From contig JAQULV010000133.1 in assembly GCA_028718405.1 (NCBI GenBank), forward strand, positions 1 through 5,250: a stretch of DNA of 5,250 nucleotides, written 5' to 3'. The notes beneath the pieces are model-generated. The model made no database searches. It was not told where the DNA came from and saw only the letters and a program-made list of their open reading frames with translations. The position numbers and the translations under genes are program-made. The DNA comes from Smithellaceae bacterium (GTDB lineage Bacteria > Desulfobacterota > Syntrophia > Syntrophales > JAQULV01). Of the stretch, positions 1 to 5,250 are shown in pieces; position 1 is the stretch's first letter, and each line of letters starts with the position of its first letter.

Positions 1-437
1 TCATTGACGGTCAGAAGAAGAACAAGAAGGCGATCATGTCTATACTCGCCCAGGTGAAGGGCGTAAAGTTCCGCGACGTTCCCGACCGCGAAGGCGATTC
101 GGCAACCTTCCTCGCGTTTAATCTGCCGGACGAGACGCAGGCCTCGAAGTTCCAGAAAGCCCTGGCGGCAGGCGGTGTCGATACGACGATCTACAAGAGC
201 AACGCCTGGCACTACGTCCCCAACTGGGAGCACTTCCTTGCCAAATCAACGGCCAATTCGAAGAAGAACCCCTTTTCCGACACCCGCAGCAAGGTGCCTT
301 CCTACGACCGGAAGGATATCCCCCAGGCAGAGGACCTTCTGGGCAGAACGCTTGTCATGGGGGTCACGGTGAAATGTTCCGGAGAAAGGATGGCTACCAT
401 AAAGGCTGCTATCGAGAAGGCGTCAGAGGTGCTGTAA
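1..437 (+). CDS. kdnA: Sugar aminotransferase, DegT/DnrJ/EryC1 family, KdnA-like, C-terminal end (5' truncated)
   Basis: Partial gene: the reading frame is open from the left edge (first full codon at 3) to TAA at 435-437, giving 144 visible residues of a protein that is normally about 390. The ATG at 36 is not the start. The codons before it (IDGQKKNKKAI) continue the helix that precedes the C-terminal domain in this family, although AAGG just upstream of that ATG imitates a ribosome site. Visible family traits are the PDREGDSATFLAF strand, the AWHYVPNWEH block (residues 57-66 from the ATG) and an IPQAEDLLGRT ending. The PLP-binding lysine lies in the missing part. The nearest match I recall is KdnA, the PLP-dependent transaminase that converts 8-oxo-Kdo to 8-amino-Kdo in Shewanella. 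Adjacent hldD and kdsB fit a role in LPS core sugar synthesis in the cytoplasm. Family membership is fairly secure. The KdnA assignment is inferred from the tail and the neighbours, and another sugar aminotransferase is possible. Confidence 0.72.
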   Translation, partial: IDGQKKNKKAIMSILAQVKGVKFRDVPDREGDSATFLAFNLPDETQASKFQKALAAGGVDTTIYKSNAWHYVPNWEHFLAKSTANSKKNPFSDTRSKVPSYDRKDIPQAEDLLGRTLVMGVTVKCSGERMATIKAAIEKASEVL

Positions 438-441
438 AGTC

Positions 442-1413
442 ATGATCGTTGTCACCGGGGGGGCCGGATTCATCGGGAGCGCGTTTGTCTGGAAACTCAA
501 CCGCGAGGGACGGGACGACATCATTGTCGTCGACCACCTGGGAGAGACGGACAAATGGAAGAACCTCGTCAACCGTAAGTTTGCCGACTATCTGCACAAG
601 GACGACTTCCTGGATATGATCTTGGCTGACGACCCCCCTTTCGAGATAGAGGCCATCATCCATATGGGGGCCTGTTCCTCGACGACCGAGCGGGATGCCG
701 ACTACCTCGCCGAAAATAACTACCACTACTCCTGCCTCTTGGCAGACTGGGCGGCGCGCCGCCAGGTGCGTTTCATCTACGCGAGTTCAGCGGCCACCTA
801 CGGAGATGGAGGTCGCGGATTTTCCGACGATGAGCAGGGGATCGGAAATCTGCGCCCCATCAACATGTACGGCTATTCCAAACAACTCTTCGATTTGTGG
901 GTGCTGAGAAAGAAATTCCAAGACCGATTCGTCGGGATCAAATTCTTCAACGTCTTCGGTCCGAACGAATATCACAAGGGTGATATGGCGAGCGTTATCT
1001 TCAAGGCCTACCATCAGATCCAGAAGACGGGCCAGGTTAAGCTCTTCAAATCCTACAAGCCCGAGTATGGCGATGGCGGCCAGATGCGGGATTTCGTGTA
1101 CGTTAAGGATTGCGTCGAGGCCCTGTGGTGGCTTCTGGCCAATCCCGGGGTGAACGGCATTTTCAATCTCGGTACCGGAAAGGCAAGGAATTGGAACGAC
1201 CTCGTGGATGCGGTATTTGCCGCCATGAAGATTTCTGCCAAAGTCGAATACATCGAGATGCCCGCGCCGATCCAAGATCAGTACCAGTATTTTACCGAGG
1301 CGAAGATGGACAAACTCGCGGCCGCCGGATGTCCGCTCAAATTCAGGAGCCTGGAAGAATCGGTTAGCGATTACGTAACTAACCATTTGCAGAAACACGA
1401 TCCGCACCTGTAG
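442..1413 (+). CDS. hldD: ADP-L-glycero-D-manno-heptose 6-epimerase
   Basis: Converts ADP-D-glycero-beta-D-manno-heptose to the L-glycero form, the last step in making the heptose donor for the LPS inner core; a cytoplasmic, NADP-dependent enzyme. It is an extended short-chain dehydrogenase. The Rossmann motif TGGAGFIG is at residues 5-12. HldD hallmarks follow: GACSSTTE (77-83), ASSAATYG (114-121), the catalytic YxxxK as YGYSK (Y143, K147), FFNVFGPNEYHKG (168-180, with K179 matching the second catalytic lysine of the E. coli enzyme), RDFVYVKD (216-223) and FNLGTGKARNW (241-251). Its 323 residues compare with about 310 in E. coli. Part of the difference is a few extra residues before RDFVYV, which I think is common outside enterics. 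The start is fixed by the Rossmann strand beginning at residue 2. AGAGGT at 425-430 can serve as ribosome site, somewhat distant. It begins four bases after the aminotransferase stop and is probably cotranscribed with it. Confidence 0.96.
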   Translation: MIVVTGGAGFIGSAFVWKLNREGRDDIIVVDHLGETDKWKNLVNRKFADYLHKDDFLDMILADDPPFEIEAIIHMGACSSTTERDADYLAENNYHYSCLLADWAARRQVRFIYASSAATYGDGGRGFSDDEQGIGNLRPINMYGYSKQLFDLWVLRKKFQDRFVGIKFFNVFGPNEYHKGDMASVIFKAYHQIQKTGQVKLFKSYKPEYGDGGQMRDFVYVKDCVEALWWLLANPGVNGIFNLGTGKARNWNDLVDAVFAAMKISAKVEYIEMPAPIQDQYQYFTEAKMDKLAAAGCPLKFRSLEESVSDYVTNHLQKHDPHL

Positions 1414-1440
1414 ATCACAAATCACCTTAAAGGCCAGATT

Positions 1441-2184
1441 ATGAAAGTCGTCTGCGTCATCCCCTCCCGATATGAATCTTCGCGGTATCCCGGAAAACCG
1501 CTGGGGGATCTTCTGGGGAAACCCATGATCCAGCATGTCTACGAACGAGTCATGAGCGCCAGGTCAACGACCTTCGCCGCAGTGGCGACTGATGACGAGC
1601 GCATATACGATGCCGTCTTAAAATTCGGGGGAAAGGCCATCATGACCTCCGCCCGGCACCGCTCTGGGACGGACCGGATCGCGGAGGCCGTTTCATGCCT
1701 GGGCTTGGAAGATGCTGATATCGTCGTCAACATCCAGGGAGATCAACCGCTCTTTGAGCCTGTTCAGATCGACGAGGTTGCCGCCCCCCTTCTGGAAGAC
1801 TCGACGATTCCCATGTCGACGCTGATCTACAAGATCGTTCGCGAAGAAGAGATTACCCACCCGCACGCGGTGAAGACCGTTTTCGATCAAGAACACTTCG
1901 CCCTCTATTTTTCCCGGGCCACGATCCCTTACGTGCGCGATAAGGGCCTCACGGCCGACTACTATAAACACCACGGCATCTACGCCTACCGTAAAGGTTT
2001 CCTCGATACCTTCACGAAACTTCCCGAGGGCGTTTTGGAGAAGCTCGAAGCCCTGGAGCAGTTGCGAGCCTTGGAATACGGCTACCGGATCAAAGTAGTT
2101 GTCACTCCCTACGACTCTGTCGAGGTGGACACCCCCGAGGAACTGAACCGGGTGCGACAGATCCTTCTGGGAAAAGATCAATAA
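1441..2184 (+). CDS. kdsB: 3-deoxy-manno-octulosonate cytidylyltransferase (CMP-Kdo synthetase), possibly specific for 8-amino-Kdo
   Basis: Activates Kdo with CTP to give CMP-Kdo, the donor used by the Kdo transferase when it links the core to lipid A; cytoplasmic. At 247 residues it has the usual family length. Motifs in order are the nucleotide-binding loop IPSRYESSRYPGKPL (7-21), ATDDERI (49-55), SGTDRI (75-80), NIQGDQP (97-103, with D101 as the expected metal ligand), YFSRATIP (156-163), KHHGIYAYR (176-184), LEQLRALEYG (205-214) and VDTPEEL (229-235, with D230 the second metal ligand). AAAGG at 1429-1433 lies seven bases before the ATG and supports this start. Some details (QGDQP where E. 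coli has QGDEP, and RALEYGYRIKVVV) look more like the Shewanella enzyme that prefers 8-amino-Kdo than the E. coli enzyme. This comparison is from memory. With the KdnA-like gene upstream it makes CMP-Kdo8N synthesis a fair alternative. The family call is very secure; the preferred sugar is not. Confidence 0.95.
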   Translation: MKVVCVIPSRYESSRYPGKPLGDLLGKPMIQHVYERVMSARSTTFAAVATDDERIYDAVLKFGGKAIMTSARHRSGTDRIAEAVSCLGLEDADIVVNIQGDQPLFEPVQIDEVAAPLLEDSTIPMSTLIYKIVREEEITHPHAVKTVFDQEHFALYFSRATIPYVRDKGLTADYYKHHGIYAYRKGFLDTFTKLPEGVLEKLEALEQLRALEYGYRIKVVVTPYDSVEVDTPEELNRVRQILLGKDQ

Positions 2185-2223
2185 AGCCCGGCGGATAATA
2201 AATTCCCTGACTGCTTTTAAGGC

Positions 2224-2251
2224 TTGCAAATCTTCATGGCCATGGTATAGG
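2224..2251 (+). promoter_or_regulatory. Weak sigma70-like promoter candidate
   Basis: TTGCAA (2224-2229) and TATAGG (2246-2251) are separated by 16 bases. A TG one base before the -10 gives an extended -10 form. Each hexamer matches the consensus at four of six positions, and the -10 lacks the conserved final T. It sits in the only sizeable gap before the acyltransferase gene, where a promoter for the acyltransferase-glpK unit would be expected. A perfect 10-base palindrome, CATGGCCATG (2235-2244), lies in the spacer and could be a coincidence or part of an operator. Confidence 0.22.
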
Positions 2252-2261
2252 GGCGGCTAGC

Positions 2262-2280
2262 TATGGCGAAACACGCCGTG
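2262..2280 (+). other. Small hairpin in the leader of the acyltransferase gene
   Basis: ATGGCG (2263-2268) can pair with CGCCGT (2274-2279) across the loop AAACA, with one G-U pair, and a further U-G pair extends the stem to seven. It lies 14 bases before the ribosome site of the acyltransferase gene. No T run follows, so it is not a Rho-independent terminator. It could be an mRNA structure in the leader, but a stem this short also arises by chance. Confidence 0.2.
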
Positions 2281-2293
2281 CGGTAATTCTTCT

Positions 2294-2298
2294 GGAGA
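2294..2298 (+). promoter_or_regulatory. Ribosome binding site fixing the acyltransferase start
   Basis: GGAGA lies five bases before the ATG at 2304. No competing in-frame start with a comparable site is seen, so this start is well supported. Confidence 0.7.
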
Positions 2299-2303
2299 AA
2301 CTA

Positions 2304-3236
2304 ATGGTAGATCTGGAGTATCTTAAGAAAATCAAATTAGTAGCAAACCCAATTGGGCAAAAGGTGGTGGGCACGCTCATGCTCATGCCTAACTATAACC
2401 TTTTTGCCAAAGTGGACATCGTCATCGAGAATAAGGAGAATATCCCCCGGAAGGAAAATGTCATCTTTGCTATGAACCATACGGACCGGTTCAACTATTG
2501 GCCGTTCCAGTATAAGCTCTGGCGGTTAAGGGATTATCCGTACACGACGGTTTGGGTGAAAGGAAAATATTACAAAAACGCCATCCTGGCCAAGGGGCTC
2601 GATCTGTGCAATTTGATTCCCGTGCCCTCCATGGGCTATCTCGTCGAAGAGATTTACAAGCAGCGGGTAAATAGAGCCATGGACAAGGGCGTCTACCGGG
2701 CCGTGAAGGATTTCATCGACGGGAAACTGGAAAAGGCCCACCTGCCCAATGGCGCTGCCGAGGCACTTAAGATATTGGGCGACAACTTCGCCGAGTATAT
2801 ACGCGCTTACCACGAAAGAGTGATGGATAAGGTGGCCGAGTTGAGCAAGAGAGCCCTCCATGACAAGAAACTCAACATCATCATCTTTCCCGAGGGGACA
2901 CGTTCGGTGCAGTTGGCCGAAGGCCGAACGGGACTCGCTCAACTTGCCCTCCACACGGGAACAAAGATCGTCCCGATAGGCTGCAACAATTCCGAACAGG
3001 TCTACCCTGGAAATCTGCCTTTCGCCAAAAGCGGTCGGATAATTTATCGCGCCGGGGAGCCCCTTTCGGTCGATGACCAGCTGAAGGAGTTTAAGATCAA
3101 AGAAGGTTTCACGCTTTTCTCCAAGGAATCGCAAAAGAGGTACCGAGACAACTTCGAGGGCGTTACGAAGGTTGTCATGACCCGCATCGGCGAACTTCTG
3201 GACGAGAGATACAGACAAGTCTATAACGAGGTCTAG
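2304..3236 (+). CDS. PlsC-like (lysophosphatidate-type) acyltransferase with altered HX4D motif
   Basis: 310 residues. The fold is assigned from glycerolipid acyltransferase motifs: [14 protein letters not shown] (56-69) as motif [12 protein letters not shown] (101-111) near motif [11 protein letters not shown] (193-201) as motif III (E197, R200) and KIVPIGCNN (221-229) as motif IV. Such enzymes move an acyl chain from acyl-ACP or acyl-CoA to glycerol-3-phosphate, lysophosphatidate or another lipid alcohol at the inner membrane. Two things are odd. In motif I the histidine is H59, but the position of the catalytic aspartate is N64; an aspartate is present only at H+2 (D61). The distance from H59 to E197 is 138 residues, against roughly 70 in E. 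coli PlsC as I recall it, because of an extra, mostly charged and helical segment at about 112-188. I see no clear membrane-spanning segment. glpK follows after 16 bases, so a glycerol-3-phosphate-derived substrate is plausible but unproven. The 5' end is noticeably more A+T-rich than the neighbouring genes. Confidence 0.82.
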   Translation: MVDLEYLKKIKLVANPIGQKVVGTLMLMPNYNLFAKVDIVIENKENIPRKENVIFAMNHTDRFNYWPFQYKLWRLRDYPYTTVWVKGKYYKNAILAKGLDLCNLIPVPSMGYLVEEIYKQRVNRAMDKGVYRAVKDFIDGKLEKAHLPNGAAEALKILGDNFAEYIRAYHERVMDKVAELSKRALHDKKLNIIIFPEGTRSVQLAEGRTGLAQLALHTGTKIVPIGCNNSEQVYPGNLPFAKSGRIIYRAGEPLSVDDQLKEFKIKEGFTLFSKESQKRYRDNFEGVTKVVMTRIGELLDERYRQVYNEV

Positions 3237-3241
3237 AGGAG
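3237..3241 (+). promoter_or_regulatory. Ribosome binding site of glpK
   Basis: AGGAG follows directly after the acyltransferase stop codon and lies 11 bases before the glpK ATG. The spacing is a little long but workable. With only 16 bases between the genes, there is no room for a separate promoter outside the upstream gene. Confidence 0.6.
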
Positions 3242-3252
3242 CAGCGGCGCAG

Positions 3253-4746
3253 ATGGACAAGTATATCCTGGCACTGGATGCGGGAACAACCAGCTCCCGG
3301 GCAATCATCTTCGACGAAAAAGGTACTATTATTTCTGTCGCCCAAAAGGAGTTTGCCCAACACTACCCCCAGCCCGGGTGGGTGGAACACGACCCCGTGG
3401 AGATCTGGTCAACGCAGGCCGGCGTTGCGGCGGAAGCCACGACCAAGGCGGGACTCAACGGGACCAATATTGCGGCCATCGGTATTACCAACCAGCGCGA
3501 GACGACAGTCGTCTGGGACCGGGAGACCGGCAGGCCCATCTACAACGCCATCGTGTGGCAGGACCGCAGAACGGCCGGCTTCTGCGATGAATTGAAGGAG
3601 AAGGGACTGGCGGAGACCTTTCAGGAAAAGACGGGACTCGTCATTGATGCTTATTTTTCGGGAACCAAGGTAAAGTGGATCCTGGATAACGTTTCGGGAG
3701 CTCGAGAAAAAGCGAAGTCGGGAAAGCTCGCCTTCGGGACCATCGACACTTGGCTCGTCTGGAACCTCACGCGTGGTGAGCGCCACATTACCGATGCCAC
3801 CAACGCCTCGCGAACACTGATGTACAATATCCACACAGGGGAATGGGACGAGGAATTACTTGCCATCCTCGATGTGCCGAAAAGTATCCTTCCCGAGGTA
3901 CGCTCTTCCAGCGAGGTTTACGGTGAGACGGTTTCCACCATCTTCGCGTCGAAGGTTCCGATCGCCGGGATTGCCGGCGATCAGCAGTCGGCGCTGTTTG
4001 GCCAGCTATGTCTGCAGCCAGGGATGGTGAAGAACACATACGGGACCGGCTGTTTTATGCTGATGAATACGGGCGAAAAGCCGATACGTTCGGTGAATAA
4101 CCTCCTCACCACCGTTGCCTGGAAGATCGGCGATAAGATGGAATACGCCCTGGAAGGGAGCGTCTTCATCGGCGGCGCCGTGGTGCAGTGGTTGAGAGAC
4201 GGTCTGGGGATCATCAAGTCCTCTTCGGAGGTCGAGGCCCTGGCCAACCAGGTGCAGAACACCGGCGGCGTCTATCTAGTCCCTGCCTTCGCGGGGCTGG
4301 GGGCGCCTTATTGGGACCAGTACGCACGGGGAACAATGGTGGGGATCACGCGGGGGACGACGTCGGCCCATCTTGCCCGGGCGGCACTGGAGAGCATCGC
4401 CTATCAGTCCATGGATGTCCTGAAATCGATGGAGGCCGATTCCGGAATCAGCATCAGGGAGATCAGGGTTGACGGCGGTGCCACGGCCAACGCTACCCTC
4501 ATGCAGTTCCAGGCCGACATCCTGGGGGTGCCGGTAGTTCTGCCGCGCATCACCGAGACGACCGCCTTGGGCGCCGCCTATCTGGCAGGTCTTGCCGTGG
4601 GTTACTGGAAGGATGTGGAAGCCCTTTGCTGCCAGGCGAATTCCTTCCGGCGCTACGAGCCGCAGATGACAAAGGAGAAAGTGGAATCCTTAACGAGGGG
4701 ATGGCAGCGGGCCTTGGAGAGGGCTAAGGGCTGGGCAGAAGCCTAG
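3253..4746 (+). CDS. glpK: Glycerol kinase
   Basis: Phosphorylates glycerol with ATP to sn-glycerol-3-phosphate, trapping it in the cytoplasm. It is an FGGY-family kinase of 497 residues, the usual length (E. coli 502). Visible are the phosphate loop [14 protein letters not shown] (8-21), the glycerol-binding NQRE (80-83, with R82 and E83), WQDRR (102-106), Y134 in the first FGGY signature YFSGTKVKW (134-142), the catalytic base D243 in [11 protein letters not shown] (241-251), TYGTGCF (262-268), the [12 protein letters not shown] block (344-355), the second FGGY signature (360-380) and VDGGA (406-410). All catalytic residues are present. The loop before D243 reads [12 protein letters not shown]. 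It lacks the GGTR-type loop with which E. coli GlpK binds fructose-1,6-bisphosphate, and the histidine phosphorylated by the PTS in Firmicutes. The C-terminal segment also differs from the E. coli IIAGlc-binding loop. The gene lies between an acyltransferase and glpD; no glpF transporter gene is in the window. Confidence 0.97.
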   Translation: MDKYILALDAGTTSSRAIIFDEKGTIISVAQKEFAQHYPQPGWVEHDPVEIWSTQAGVAAEATTKAGLNGTNIAAIGITNQRETTVVWDRETGRPIYNAIVWQDRRTAGFCDELKEKGLAETFQEKTGLVIDAYFSGTKVKWILDNVSGAREKAKSGKLAFGTIDTWLVWNLTRGERHITDATNASRTLMYNIHTGEWDEELLAILDVPKSILPEVRSSSEVYGETVSTIFASKVPIAGIAGDQQSALFGQLCLQPGMVKNTYGTGCFMLMNTGEKPIRSVNNLLTTVAWKIGDKMEYALEGSVFIGGAVVQWLRDGLGIIKSSSEVEALANQVQNTGGVYLVPAFAGLGAPYWDQYARGTMVGITRGTTSAHLARAALESIAYQSMDVLKSMEADSGISIREIRVDGGATANATLMQFQADILGVPVVLPRITETTALGAAYLAGLAVGYWKDVEALCCQANSFRRYEPQMTKEKVESLTRGWQRALERAKGWAEA

Positions 4747-4846
4747 CGCCAAACGGTGTTTATAGAGATGGATCGGCGAGGGGTACATCTTCTTTATTTG
4801 CTAGTCCAAAAAGGGGAAATCTCTCAACAACATATAAACAATTATC

Positions 4847-4852
4847 AGAGGT
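4847..4852 (+). promoter_or_regulatory. Ribosome binding site fixing the glpD start
   Basis: AGAGGT lies six bases before the ATG at 4859. This favours that ATG over the in-frame ATGs at 4868 and 4901. The 112-base gap upstream (4747-4858) is A+T-rich; I see no convincing terminator or complete promoter in it. Confidence 0.65.
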
Positions 4853-4858
4853 ATCGTT

Positions 4859-5250
4859 ATGAATAGAATGAAAAGAATCGAGAAGATAACCGGCAGCCCC
4901 ATGATCTGGGATTTCATCATTGTGGGCGGCGGAGCCACTGGTTTGGGGGTAGCTGTCGATGCCGCTTCCCGAGGATACAAGACACTCCTTTTGGAGCAGC
5001 ACGACTTTTCCAAAGGGACCTCCAGCAGAAGCACGAAGCTCATCCACGGCGGTGTCCGCTACCTGCAGCAAGGAAACGTTTCTTTGGTGCTGGAGGCGCT
5101 CCGCGAGCGAGGACTCCTTCTGCACAACGCACCTCACCTCGTGAGTAACCAGGCCTTCATCGTTCCAAATTACGATTGGTGGGAAGGACCCTTCTACGGC
5201 GTGGGACTGAAGCTCGACGACATGCTGGCAGGTAAACTGGGTTTAGGGAA
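4859..5250 (+). CDS. glpD: FAD-dependent glycerol-3-phosphate dehydrogenase, N-terminal part (3' truncated)
   Basis: Oxidises glycerol-3-phosphate to dihydroxyacetone phosphate and passes electrons through FAD to the quinone pool; a peripheral inner-membrane enzyme in aerobic or anaerobic respiration. The frame is open from ATG 4859 to the right edge, giving 130 complete residues of an expected 500-560. The dinucleotide-binding fold begins at residue 17, with DFIIVGGGATGLG (18-30) and E46 at the end of the second strand as ribose ligand. GTSSRSTKLIHGGVRYL (53-69) is the GlpD hallmark; R67 and Y68 align by eye with the substrate-site pair of E. coli GlpD. LVLEALRERG (76-85), APHLV (91-95) and MLAGKLGLG (122-130) also fit. 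The variety with PNYDWWEGPFYGVGLK (103-118) differs from E. coli GlpD and resembles the form common in many other bacteria. The 17-residue basic lead before the FAD fold is unremarkable. It follows glpK and completes glycerol catabolism to a glycolytic intermediate. Confidence 0.95.
   Translation, partial: MNRMKRIEKITGSPMIWDFIIVGGGATGLGVAVDAASRGYKTLLLEQHDFSKGTSSRSTKLIHGGVRYLQQGNVSLVLEALRERGLLLHNAPHLVSNQAFIVPNYDWWEGPFYGVGLKLDDMLAGKLGLG

Noticed and set aside
787..1536. Long open frame of 249 codons on the - strand across hldD and kdsB
   Set aside because: It lies opposite hldD, which carries all its catalytic motifs. The minus-strand translation has no recognisable domain and is a mirror of codon bias.
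2263..2286. Seven-codon reading frame (MAKHAVR then stop) as a leader peptide
   Set aside because: It has no run of regulatory codons and no competing terminator hairpin, and it is short enough to be chance.
2526..3308. 260-codon open frame on the - strand opposite the acyltransferase gene
   Set aside because: It overlaps almost the whole of a gene with recognisable motifs and a good ribosome site. Its own translation shows no family features.
4747..4758. CGCC-AAAC-GGTG stem after glpK as a terminator
   Set aside because: The stem is only four pairs including one wobble, with no following T run; glpK and glpD may be read together.
4766..4790. Inverted repeat AGATG/CATCT between glpK and glpD as an operator
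   Set aside because: Five-base arms with a 15-base loop are expected by chance in a gap of this size, and no GlpR-like site is recognisable.
4833..4838. TATAAA as the -10 box of a glpD promoter
   Set aside because: The hexamer is good, but nothing like a -35 box lies 15-19 bases upstream, and A+T-rich gaps produce such hexamers freely.
1..5250. Mobile element, CRISPR array, tRNA or novel defence system
   Set aside because: No transposase, repeats with regular spacing, tRNA-like cloverleaf or defence domain is seen on either strand. The window is filled by housekeeping metabolic genes in one orientation.

Overview
The window reads as ordinary chromosome of a Gram-negative bacterium with a heptose- and Kdo-type LPS core. 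All six supported genes lie on the + strand, closely packed, with moderate G+C by eye. I infer a proteobacterial or Desulfobacterota-like host, but no marker in the window fixes the taxon. I see no mobile element, RNA gene or CRISPR array.

Left half (1-2184) is LPS inner-core sugar supply. It opens with the C-terminal end of a DegT/DnrJ/EryC1-type sugar aminotransferase whose tail resembles KdnA, the enzyme that makes 8-amino-Kdo. Four bases later comes hldD (ADP-heptose epimerase), and 27 bases after that kdsB (CMP-Kdo or CMP-Kdo8N synthetase). The tight spacing suggests one transcript. The aminotransferase next to this particular kdsB suggests that the organism may build its lipid A-core linkage from 8-amino-Kdo instead of Kdo.

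A 119-base gap (2185-2303) with a weak promoter-like pair and a small hairpin separates this from the right half. The right half begins with an unusual PlsC-like acyltransferase (2304-3236). Its HX4D motif reads HX4N, and it carries a long insertion between the catalytic motifs. Glycerol kinase glpK follows after 16 bases. After a further 112 bases comes the start of glpD, the FAD-dependent glycerol-3-phosphate dehydrogenase, which runs off the right edge. GlpK makes glycerol-3-phosphate and GlpD oxidises it to dihydroxyacetone phosphate. The acyltransferase could draw on the same pool for phospholipid synthesis, but its substrate cannot be read from the sequence.

The points most worth a second look are the probable 8-amino-Kdo pathway, the altered acyltransferase active site, and the glycerol kinase that seems to lack the known allosteric sites. 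The true start of the first gene lies outside the window. The ATG at 36 is an internal methionine.
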